Below, piece by piece: positions 6,942-13,365 of a DNA stretch of 31,747 nt. The first letter of the stretch is position 1. Every line of letters starts with the position of its first letter. Made by a program: the position numbers and the translations under genes. The stretch comes from an uncultured Faecalibacterium sp. GTDB lineage: Bacteria; Bacillota; Clostridia; Oscillospirales; Ruminococcaceae. Location of the stretch: the NCBI GenBank assembly GCA_934561555.1, contig CAKTGQ010000023.1, positions 1 to 31,747 of the forward strand. Reading direction: 5' to 3'. Below the pieces are notes generated by a model, which saw nothing but the letters and a program-made list of their open reading frames with translations, searched no databases and was not told the origin of the DNA.

Positions 6942-8150
6942 ATGACACAGTTTATTGATACTCTGGTCGGTATTTTCCAAAGTTCCGGCTTTGCACAGTT
7001 TGGCCAGCCCGGCGGCTGGCTGTACGCCGTGATGATCTGCGTGGGCTGCTTTTTGCTGTACCTCGCTATCGTCAAGGAGTTCGAACCCCTGATCCTGCTG
7101 CCTATGGCCTTTGGTATGATCCTTGCCAACCTCCCCGGCAGCGGCATCATCCACATGCAGTACTTTGTCGGTGACGGTCTGGAGCACCCCATGTGGGTCG
7201 AGATCCTGAACAACGGCGGTCTGGCCGATATGCTCTACATGGGCGTTAAGCTGGGCATCTACCCGCCGCTGATCTTCCTCGGCATCGGCACCATGACCGA
7301 CTTTGCACCCCTGATCTCTAACCCCAAGAGCCTGCTGCTGGGCGCTGCCGCACAGTTCGGTATCTTCGGTACTTACATGGGCGCCCGTCTGCTGGCCGCT
7401 ACCGGTCTGGTGGACTTCACCCAGAAGCAGTCCGCCGCTATCGCCATCATCGGCGGTGCCGACGGCCCCACCGCTATCTTCGTTACCTCCCGTCTGGCAC
7501 CTGAGCTGCTGGGCAGCATCGCCGTGGCAGCGTACAGCTACATGGCACTGGTGCCCGTCATTCAGCCGCCCATCATGAAGGCGCTGACCACCTCCAAGGA
7601 GCGCTCTGTTGTCATGAAGCAACTGCGCACCGTCTCCAAGACCGAGAAGATCATCTTCCCCATCATGGTCACCATCATCGTTTCCCTCATTGTGCCTGAT
7701 GCCGCCGTTCTGGTCGGTATGCTGATGCTGGGCAACCTGATGAAGGAGTGCGGCGTTGTGGATCGTATCCAGAAGACTGCCGGTAATGAGCTGATGAACA
7801 TCATCACCATCTTCCTGGCTCTGTCTGTTGGCTGCACCACCAGTGCAAACACCTTCCTGAACACCCGCACCCTGTTCATCATCGTGCTGGGTCTGATCGC
7901 CTTCTCCTTCGGCACCGCAGCCGGTGTGCTGTGCGGCAAGGTCATGTACAAGCTGACCGGCGGCCAGGTGAACCCCCTGATCGGTTCTGCCGGCGTTTCC
8001 GCCGTGCCTATGGCCGCTCGTGTTTCTCAGAAGGTCGGTCAGAGCGAGAACCCCTCCAACTTCCTGCTGATGCACGCCATGGGCCCCAACGTGGCCGGCG
8101 TTATCGGTTCTGCCGTTGCTGCTGGTATCCTGATCAACATCTTCGGCTAA
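6942..8150 (+). CDS. Na+-translocating decarboxylase beta subunit (OadB/GcdB/MmdB family)
   Basis: The 402-residue protein is strongly hydrophobic with about ten membrane segments. It has the conserved Na+-site region GGADGPTAIFV (residues 171-181), whose Asp174 corresponds to the essential Asp of OadB. It also has the conserved YPPLIFLGIGTMTDFAPLI stretch near 107-125. The subunit couples decarboxylation of carboxybiotin to Na+ export. AGGAGG lies upstream of the start. It is the last gene of the operon and is followed by a strong terminator, and no alpha (carboxyltransferase) or biotin-carrier gene is nearby. The partner must be encoded elsewhere, so the substrate is unknown. Confidence 0.93.
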   Translation: MTQFIDTLVGIFQSSGFAQFGQPGGWLYAVMICVGCFLLYLAIVKEFEPLILLPMAFGMILANLPGSGIIHMQYFVGDGLEHPMWVEILNNGGLADMLYMGVKLGIYPPLIFLGIGTMTDFAPLISNPKSLLLGAAAQFGIFGTYMGARLLAATGLVDFTQKQSAAIAIIGGADGPTAIFVTSRLAPELLGSIAVAAYSYMALVPVIQPPIMKALTTSKERSVVMKQLRTVSKTEKIIFPIMVTIIVSLIVPDAAVLVGMLMLGNLMKECGVVDRIQKTAGNELMNIITIFLALSVGCTTSANTFLNTRTLFIIVLGLIAFSFGTAAGVLCGKVMYKLTGGQVNPLIGSAGVSAVPMAARVSQKVGQSENPSNFLLMHAMGPNVAGVIGSAVAAGILINIFG

Positions 8151-8172
8151 GCAAAACCTGAAGTACTATCCC

Positions 8173-8209
8173 AAGAGCCATCGCACAAGTCTGTGCGGTG
8201 GCTCTTTTT
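8173..8209 (+). terminator. Terminator of the decarboxylase operon
   Basis: A 15-bp stem pairs 8173-8187 with 8192-8206 (one G-U pair) around a four-base loop, with an uninterrupted T run at 8205-8209. It begins 22 bp past the stop. Confidence 0.93.
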
Positions 8210-8260
8210 GTCTCTCTTGCGACAAACACAAAAATAATAACCGGGCAACTCTTTTCTTAT

Positions 8261-8289
8261 TTGTGTTTGTCAGCTGCTTGTGCTATCAT
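8261..8289 (+). promoter_or_regulatory. Promoter of the alpha/beta hydrolase gene
   Basis: TTGTGT (8261-8266), 17 bp, TATCAT (8284-8289), with TGC directly before the -10 (extended -10). Confidence 0.68.
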
Positions 8290-8334
8290 AGAGAAAACAG
8301 GGCGCAAAACGCCCCAAAACAGGAGGGAGCCGTT

Positions 8335-9027
8335 ATGGAAAAAATCAAGCTTGAGGTTGCAGGCATCCCGGCTGTCCTGTACGGCAAGCGCAGCCGTAAG
8401 GTCTATCTCTATGTCCACGGCAAAAACGGCAGCGCGGCCGAGGCAGCCCGCTTTGCCCGCACTGCCTGCCCGGCAGGCTGGCAGGTGCTGGCTGTTGACC
8501 TGCCGGAGCACGGCACCCGGAAAAACAGCCCGGAAAAGCTGGTGCCGTGGGTGGTCACCCGGGAGCTGCAGACAGTCTACGCCCGGATGCAGCCGGTGTG
8601 GAAGCACATCCGGGTGTATGGGGTCAGTATCGGGGCGTGGTTTGCTATGCAGGCGTTGCAGACGCAAAAGCCAGAAAAGGCTCTGCTTGTCTCCCCGTTG
8701 GTGGATATGGAAAAGCTTATCCTTGACCTGATGCAGCAGGCAGGTGTAACGGAGGAGCAGCTGCGCGCGGCAGGGGAGATCCCCACAGACACGGGCGAGA
8801 CCCTCTCGTGGCCGTACCTGTGCTGGGTAAGGGAGCACCCCTTGCACTGGAAGGTGCCCACACAGGTGCTCTATGCCGATACAGACCCCTTTACCGGGCA
8901 CACCGCCATGGAGCAGTTCCGACAGCAGACCGGGGTGCACCTGACCATTCTGGAGGGCGGGGAGCATTGGTTCCATACCGAGACCCAGCTCGCCGCTCTG
9001 CAAGGCTGGGAAAGCTATCATTTATAA
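8335..9027 (+). CDS. Small alpha/beta hydrolase
   Basis: The 230-residue protein has an alpha/beta-hydrolase pattern: a VHGKNGSA oxyanion-side loop early, nucleophile elbow GVSIGA near residue 98, an acid strand YADTDPFT near 182, and catalytic His in GGEHWFHTE near 214. No signal peptide or membrane segment is visible, so it is probably a cytoplasmic esterase or hydrolase of unknown substrate. AGGAGGGAG lies before the ATG at 8335. An in-frame ATG at 8263 overlaps the promoter and is rejected. It is a single-gene unit between a terminator and a repeat. Confidence 0.82.
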   Translation: MEKIKLEVAGIPAVLYGKRSRKVYLYVHGKNGSAAEAARFARTACPAGWQVLAVDLPEHGTRKNSPEKLVPWVVTRELQTVYARMQPVWKHIRVYGVSIGAWFAMQALQTQKPEKALLVSPLVDMEKLILDLMQQAGVTEEQLRAAGEIPTDTGETLSWPYLCWVREHPLHWKVPTQVLYADTDPFTGHTAMEQFRQQTGVHLTILEGGEHWFHTETQLAALQGWESYHL

Positions 9028-9102
9028 TAGGAGATAGGGCTGGTCGTTGCGCCTAGAAGCAAACTTTTTTCTCCAGACTTCAGTAATGGGGCTAGAGGCT
9101 TG

Positions 9103-9197
9103 GCTCCTCCTTTGAGGAAAGACTTCCCCTGCTCCGGGGGAAGATGTCGCCATAGGTGACAAAAAGGGGAATCTGGCGCGGGAGCGCCTGAGAGGGC
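9103..9197 (-). repeat. Dispersed hairpin-rich repeat, copy 2 (inverted, partial)
   Basis: Read on the minus strand this segment starts GCCCTCTCAG and contains TTTTTTGTCACCTATGG, GACATCTTCCCCCGGAGC and AAGTCTTTCCTCAAAGG. It matches the left 95 bp of the 375-575 element with scattered substitutions. The right half, including the other terminal repeat, is absent. It lies in the spacer between the hydrolase gene and the cstA terminator. The rest of 9028-9216 shows no gene. Confidence 0.75.
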
Positions 9198-9216
9198 GCT
9201 GATATCCTTTTATAAC

Positions 9217-9260
9217 AAAACGCCGCTGACGACTTTGTGCATCGTCAGCGGCGTTTTGTT
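9217..9260. terminator. Bidirectional terminator between the hydrolase gene and cstA
   Basis: AAAACGCCGCTGACGA (9217-9232) pairs perfectly with TCGTCAGCGGCGTTTT (9242-9257) around a nine-base loop. T runs are present on both strands, so it serves the convergent genes on either side. Confidence 0.93.
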
Positions 9261-9294
9261 TATTGAAAACAGGATTGTGAATGGCAGATTAAGA

Positions 9295-11022
9295 TCAGAC
9301 GTTTGCTTCGCTGTTGTGCTCGGCCTTCTTGTAAGCGGAGAAGGAGTGGAACACAATGTTCAGGCCCAGCACGATCAGCAGCACGGCAAGGATCAGCTGC
9401 AGGCCGTTTGCGATAAACACAGCGCCCCAAGTGGTCTCACCGGCAGGGATGGTGACAGAAGCAGCGGTGCTGATGGCCTTGACCATAGCGATCAGGCGCT
9501 GCACCAGTGCGGTAAAGGTGACGCACAGCATGATGATCAGCGGGGGGAACAGCATCTTGTTGCTGCGGCCGGTCACCTTCAGGAACACGCACAGGGTAGC
9601 CAGCACCAGTGCGCTCAGCAGCTGGTTGGCAGAACCGAACAGCGGCCAGATGTTGGCGTAGCCGATCTTGGTCAGGATAAAGCCGAACACCAGCGTGATG
9701 AAGGTGGAGAAGTACACATTGCAGAACAGCTTGCGCCAGCCCTCAGCGTGCTCCATGTCGTCCACGCTGAACAGCTCCTGGAAGCTCATGCGGCCAATGC
9801 GGGCCACGGCATCCAGACTGGTCAGTGCCAGTGCAGAAACGCACATGGTCATGAACACGGTAGCAGCGTAGGCGGGCACGCCGAACATCTCAAAGAAACC
9901 GGCAACGCCGCGGCTGAAGATCTGGAACGGAGTACCTGCGGCAGGGGTGCCATCGGCAGCTGCGGCAGCACCGGCAACGCACAGAGCCAGAACAGCCAGC
10001 AGGCTTTCAAGGATCATGGCACCGTAGCCGACCTTCAGCATATCCTTCTCGTTCTCAACGGTCTTGGAGGAAGTACCGGAGGAAACAAGGCTGTGGAAGC
10101 CGGAAACTGCACCGCAGGCCACGGTGACGAACAGGATGGGGAACATGGTGCCCAGCTTTTCGTTGGTAAAGCCGGTGAACACAGGCAGGTTCATGGTGGG
10201 GTGTGCAACCAGCAGGCCAACCACAGCGCCCACGATCATGGCCACGAACATAAAGGTGGTCATGTGGTCACGAGGCTGCTTGAGCAGCCACATGGGCAGC
10301 ACGGCAGCAAAGAAGATGTACACAAAGGTGATGTAGCTCCAAGCGGCCTTGCCCAGGATCAGGGGCAGGTTTGCGCCGATGACAAAGGACAGCACGATGA
10401 ACACGATGCTGATAACGCTTTCCTTCCAGCCGGAGAAGTTGAACTTCTTCTGCAGCAGGCCAAAGACAACGGCGAACACCATGAACATGATGGAAACCAT
10501 ACCGGCAGCGCCGTTGGTCTTGGCAGCCTCGACCATTGCGCCGTCTGCGCCAAAAGCGTTAAAGGTGCCGGCGACCATATCCGCAAAGGCGGCAATAACG
10601 ATGCCGCAGAACAGCCAGCAGAACAGCAGGAACAGCTTGCGGCCGGTCTTGCCGATGTACTTTTCGATCAGCATACCCATGCTCTTGCCGTCATTCTTAA
10701 CGGAAGCATACAGGGCGCCAAAGTCGGTGACAGCGCCGAAGAAGATACCGCCCAGCAGCACCCACAGCAGCACCGGCAGCCAGCCGAAGGCTGCGGCCTG
10801 AATGGCACCGGTAACAGGGCCTGCACCGGCAATGGAGCTGAACTGGTGGGCAAACACCGTCCAGCCGTTGGTGGGCACATAGTCCCGGCCATCCTCGTGG
10901 ACGACTGCCGGGGTCTTGGCTGCGGGGTCGATGCCCCATTTGTTAGCCAGCCAGCGGCCGTAAAGCACATAAGCGCCAAACAGGCACACCGCTGCGATCA
11001 ATACGATGACCAGCGTATTCAT
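9295..11022 (-). CDS. cstA: CstA-family carbon starvation / peptide (pyruvate) transporter
   Basis: The 575-residue polytopic protein begins with a membrane helix and carries the family signature YVPTNGWTVFAHQFSSIAGAGPVTGAI (in part) followed by GWLPVLLWVLLGGIFFGAVTDF near residues 80-100. It also has GAVSGFHSLVSSGTSSKT and IWPLFGSANQLL. CstA-type carriers import peptides and, in enterobacterial relatives, pyruvate. It is shorter than the enteric protein of about 700 residues and typical of Firmicute forms. GAGGT precedes the ATG. It is monocistronic on the minus strand behind a T-box leader of about 425 nt, so expression should respond to an uncharged tRNA rather than to carbon starvation alone. 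The substrate is inferred from family only. Confidence 0.93.
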   Translation of the reverse strand: MNTLVIVLIAAVCLFGAYVLYGRWLANKWGIDPAAKTPAVVHEDGRDYVPTNGWTVFAHQFSSIAGAGPVTGAIQAAAFGWLPVLLWVLLGGIFFGAVTDFGALYASVKNDGKSMGMLIEKYIGKTGRKLFLLFCWLFCGIVIAAFADMVAGTFNAFGADGAMVEAAKTNGAAGMVSIMFMVFAVVFGLLQKKFNFSGWKESVISIVFIVLSFVIGANLPLILGKAAWSYITFVYIFFAAVLPMWLLKQPRDHMTTFMFVAMIVGAVVGLLVAHPTMNLPVFTGFTNEKLGTMFPILFVTVACGAVSGFHSLVSSGTSSKTVENEKDMLKVGYGAMILESLLAVLALCVAGAAAAADGTPAAGTPFQIFSRGVAGFFEMFGVPAYAATVFMTMCVSALALTSLDAVARIGRMSFQELFSVDDMEHAEGWRKLFCNVYFSTFITLVFGFILTKIGYANIWPLFGSANQLLSALVLATLCVFLKVTGRSNKMLFPPLIIMLCVTFTALVQRLIAMVKAISTAASVTIPAGETTWGAVFIANGLQLILAVLLIVLGLNIVFHSFSAYKKAEHNSEANV

Positions 11023-11106
11023 AGTTTTCTACCTCTTTCCTTTTTTCACTCTGCAACAGGCTCGGAACGTTAGACTGCCGTCCGGCAAAGCGTTGCCCCG
11101 GAGCGT

Positions 11107-11164
11107 AAAAAACCTTCGTCCTCAGCACATGACCGGTGTTCCGGCCACACTCCGAAGACGAAGG
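11107..11164 (-). terminator. T-box-controlled terminator before cstA
   Basis: On the minus strand CCTTCGTC and GACGAAGG form the outer stem, with an inner GGCCGG/CCGGTC-type hairpin, followed by TTTTTT at 11112-11107. Its 5' arm lies just after the T-box sequence, as expected for an antiterminator/terminator switch. Confidence 0.85.
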
Positions 11165-11448
11165 CTTCTGCTCCCGCCTGCCAGGGCAGGGGCAATAACT
11201 CCGCGGTACCACTTCGCTTGCTGTCTTAAAACAGCCACTCTCCCACGCATGGCACATTTGCCATGCTGCCCGATAACGTGGGCTGGACGGCACCGTGCTA
11301 CTTGGGGGCACAAAACCCGGTTCACACAGGCTGCTCGCAGGTGAGGGTCTTCTGCTCCTGACTGCCGCTTTTTCACCCGAGAAGCGGCTCGCTGAAAGAG
11401 GGTGATGCAGAAGATCATGTCCTGTTCCTTGCATTTGCTGAATGATTG
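11107..11448 (-). promoter_or_regulatory. T-box leader of cstA, best-fit specifier CUC (Leu)
   Basis: On the minus strand the leader holds, in order: a GGAACAGG base-helix strand; an AGCGAGCCG...GGGTGAAA apical region; a 3' strand with CTC (11345-11343), A, CCTG, CGAGC; an AAGTAGCACGG region; CCCACGTTAT closing with CGTGGG; and the T-box AGTGGTACCGCGG (11213-11201). The terminator pairs CCTTCGTC (11164-11157) with GACGAAGG (11120-11113) and ends in six U. Aligning the base helix with the pheS leader (codon, purine, four-base helix, CGAGC) puts CUC in the specifier position. UGGU in the T-box fits a tRNA with discriminator A. The T-box assignment is strong; the specifier is inferred. Confidence 0.85.
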
Positions 11449-11454
11449 TGTCCT

Positions 11455-11483
11455 ACTTTATTCCCGTTTTCATCAATTGTCAA
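11455..11483 (-). promoter_or_regulatory. Promoter of the cstA leader
   Basis: On the minus strand TTGACA (11483-11478), exactly 17 bp, then TAAAGT (11460-11455). This is a consensus -35 with a weaker -10, giving a start near 11448. About 130 bp separate it from the divergent yerC promoter. Confidence 0.8.
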
Positions 11484-11617
11484 TATTCTTGTAACAAGTT
11501 CAGAGGATGCGCCAATTCAAGCCATTTTCTGGGAATAATTTTTAGGTGATTTTCTTTCATGTGTGAAGAGAATAAAACTGAACACAGCTATAATTGAAAA
11601 CCATTCACCCACGGGTC

Positions 11618-11646
11618 TTGACTTTCACACTTTGAAGTGCTAAAGT
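11618..11646 (+). promoter_or_regulatory. Promoter of the yerC operon
   Basis: TTGACT (11618-11623), 17 bp, TAAAGT (11641-11646), with TGC before the -10. It has the same -10 hexamer and spacing as the divergent cstA promoter. The predicted leader is about 73 nt. Apart from these two promoters the 11449-11725 spacer shows no gene. Confidence 0.7.
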
Positions 11647-11725
11647 AATAGCGTGCAGAATATTCCGCGCGGCAGAACTGTCTGCTTTGCCCGCTGCCGC
11701 CGCTGTTATAATAAGGAGAAAAACA

Positions 11726-12034
11726 ATGGCTGAAAAAAATTCCAGAAGAAACGAGACAACGGATGCGCTCTTTGATGCCATCCTCAGTCTGGAGAGCAGG
11801 GAAGACTGCTACGCCTTTTTTGAGGATCTGTGCACTGTAAAGGAAATCTCGGATATGGCACAGCGCCTGCAGGCTGCAAAGCTGCTGCTGGACGGCGCCA
11901 CCTACGAGCAGATCGTCAAGGCGGTGGAGATCAGCACTGCTACCATCAGCCGCATCAACCGCTGCATCCAGTACGGCTCCGGCGGCTACCGCGATACCAT
12001 TGAAAAGGTGCGCGCACAGGCGGAAAAGCAGTAA
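11726..12034 (+). CDS. yerC: YerC/YecD-type TrpR-like DNA-binding protein
   Basis: The 102-residue protein is small and mostly helical, with a TrpR-like helix-turn-helix: ISDMAQRLQAAKLLLDG, then ATYEQIVKAVEISTATISRI and NRCIQYGSGGY. This is the family (TIGR02531, TrpR superfamily) found in Firmicutes; its regulatory target is generally unknown. AAGGAG lies eight bases before the ATG at 11726. An upstream ATG at 11687 would translate through that site and is rejected. It is followed 59 bp later by a small gene in the same direction without an intervening terminator. Confidence 0.88.
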   Translation: MAEKNSRRNETTDALFDAILSLESREDCYAFFEDLCTVKEISDMAQRLQAAKLLLDGATYEQIVKAVEISTATISRINRCIQYGSGGYRDTIEKVRAQAEKQ

Positions 12035-12093
12035 CAGCCGCACCTGCCGCAGCATAGGATAGGGCACACGACCGGAAAGGAAGGTTTTGCTCT

Positions 12094-12420
12094 ATGATGA
12101 TCGATACACCCTGCGCCCGTTCTCAGTGCCCGGAGATGCCCAAAGTCAGCCTGGATCAGGCTGTTGTGGACCTGATGGAGAGCATTGCTTTGCAGGAAAC
12201 GGCGCTCAGCCACATTTTGTGTGCCGAAAGCCGGAAGATGCAGAAGGCCATGGATCTGGACGGTCTGGATCTTTGCAAGCTGCTGGAGGTGAACGACTCT
12301 GCTACCAATATGGTGCACGCCGTCGCAAACCTTGAGCTGGTGCTCAAGGATAAGCTGGAGTTCGTCTCCAACAACCTCTACGTCCCGGGGGACAGCAGCT
12401 GTCCGTCGCCTGCGCAGTAA
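12094..12420 (+). CDS. Small helical protein of unknown function (LSHILNAEGEK-like family)
   Basis: The 108-residue protein has no signal peptide or membrane segment. Residues about 20-95 are predicted helical and contain LMESIALQETALSHILCAES and later LLEVNDSATNMV, LELVLKDKLEFV. These resemble a short Firmicute domain, recalled as ALxHILNAEGEK...LLxVNxSV...LLQxKLE, seen in stand-alone proteins and at the ends of some collagen-like surface/spore proteins. The role is unknown. Three Cys lie outside or at the edges of the domain (C7, C12, C103) and two within (C43, C60). AAGGAAGG lies nine bases before the start; ATG 12097 is an equal alternative. Probably co-transcribed with yerC. Confidence 0.78.
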   Translation: MMIDTPCARSQCPEMPKVSLDQAVVDLMESIALQETALSHILCAESRKMQKAMDLDGLDLCKLLEVNDSATNMVHAVANLELVLKDKLEFVSNNLYVPGDSSCPSPAQ

Positions 12421-12467
12421 CGCTTTTGCAGGGGACGATTTCTGCTGCAATTTGACCCGTGAAAATA

Positions 12468-12501
12468 CAATGCCGGGCAGCCCGCAGGCTGCCCGGCATT
12501 G
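12468..12501 (+). terminator. Perfect 15-bp hairpin after the yerC operon
   Basis: CAATGCCGGGCAGCC (12468-12482) and its exact complement (12487-12501) enclose CGCA. No T run follows, so by itself it is a weak terminator. It may block 3' exonucleases or act together with the next hairpin. Confidence 0.55.
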
Positions 12502-12525
12502 TGCTGTCCCGCTCTGCCGTATGAA

Positions 12526-12565
12526 AGGCTGCTGCATAAAATACGGTGCAGCAGCCTCCTTTTTT
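12526..12565 (+). terminator. Rho-independent terminator of the yerC operon
   Basis: AGGCTGCTGCA (12526-12536) pairs with TGCAGCAGCCT (12547-12557), followed by CC and a six-base T run (12560-12565). Confidence 0.88.
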
Positions 12566-12607
12566 AGGAAAATTCTGCATAAGAGACAGAAAAATCTTTT
12601 GTTGGAA

Positions 12608-12636
12608 TTGCTGATGTATCAAATCTGTGCTATACT
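12608..12636 (+). promoter_or_regulatory. Promoter of the HAD phosphatase gene
   Basis: TTGCTG (12608-12613), 17 bp, TATACT (12631-12636), with TGTGC directly before the -10. The predicted transcription start is near 12643. Confidence 0.7.
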
Positions 12637-12672
12637 ATTGGATGTATCACCATGAAAGCGAGGAATAAAACA

Positions 12673-13326
12673 TTGCTGCATTATGATGCGATCCTATTTG
12701 ATGTGGACGGGACGCTGATCGATTCAGCCCCCGGTATCATTCATACATTGCAAGAGGTTTTCTGCACCATGGGTGTGGATGTATCCGGCGTAAACCTGCG
12801 CCGCTATCTGGGCCCGCCCCTGCGCAAAAGCTTCGGCGAGCACTTTACCGACCCGGCGCTGATCGAAAAAGCAACCGACCTTTACCGCACGAGCTACGCG
12901 GTGAAGGGCAGCCACGAGTGTGCTGTGTTCCCGGATGTTCCGCAGATGTTGCAAGCCCTGAAGGACGCAGGCTTTCTCCTGTGCACCGCTACGTCTAAGC
13001 CCACCAAGGTGGTCACCCCCATTCTGGAAGAGCAGGGACTGGCACAGTATTTTGATTTTATCGGCGGAGCCTCCATGGACGAGAGTCGAGACACCAAGAC
13101 CGAAGTCGTGCGTTATGTGCTCAGCCAGTCCGCCTTGCAGGGCAAGCGGGTGCTGATGGTGGGCGACCGCAACGATGATATGCGGGGCGCTGCCGACTGT
13201 GGTCTGGATGCTGCCGGTGTGCTGTACGGCTACGGCAGCCGGGAAGAGCTGGAGCCCTTCCATCCGGTGCTGCTGGCCGAAAGCTGCGCCGACCTTACCG
13301 ACCGGCTGCTGGCAGCCCGGGTATGA
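12673..13326 (+). CDS. HAD-superfamily hydrolase, phosphoglycolate phosphatase-like
   Basis: The protein of about 217 residues has the HAD motifs: DVDGTLID at the N-terminus (nucleophile Asp), CTATSKPTK (motif II Thr/Ser), a Lys in the DTKTEVV segment (motif III) and VGDRNDDMRGA (motif IV acids). An alpha-helical cap lies between motifs I and II, as in PGPase/Gph-like enzymes; the substrate is uncertain. Start choice: ATG 12652 has no Shine-Dalgarno and would leave a leader of only about nine bases. TTG 12673 has GAGGAA eight bases upstream and begins right before the first beta strand, so it is preferred; the ATG form would add seven residues. The SGNH hydrolase gene follows after 39 bp. Confidence 0.85.
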   Translation: MLHYDAILFDVDGTLIDSAPGIIHTLQEVFCTMGVDVSGVNLRRYLGPPLRKSFGEHFTDPALIEKATDLYRTSYAVKGSHECAVFPDVPQMLQALKDAGFLLCTATSKPTKVVTPILEEQGLAQYFDFIGGASMDESRDTKTEVVRYVLSQSALQGKRVLMVGDRNDDMRGAADCGLDAAGVLYGYGSREELEPFHPVLLAESCADLTDRLLAARV

Positions 13327-13365
13327 CAGGAATTTTCATTCCTTCGGAAGGAGAATGGATAGAAT

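Noticed and set aside
9235..11073. 612-codon plus-strand frame opposite cstA
   Set aside because: His/Gln/Gly-rich shadow of a real membrane protein gene that has clear family motifs on the other strand.
11346..11348. ACC (Thr) as the cstA T-box specifier
   Set aside because: It follows GAAG as UUC does in the pheS leader, but it would leave an eight-base stretch before CGAGC instead of a purine plus the four-base base helix. CUC keeps the base-helix register. Not fully excluded.
11704..11712. TG-extended TATAAT just before yerC
   Set aside because: A start from here would fall downstream of the Shine-Dalgarno at 11713-11718, giving an almost leaderless message. The TTGACT-N17-TAAAGT promoter at 11618-11646 is more plausible.
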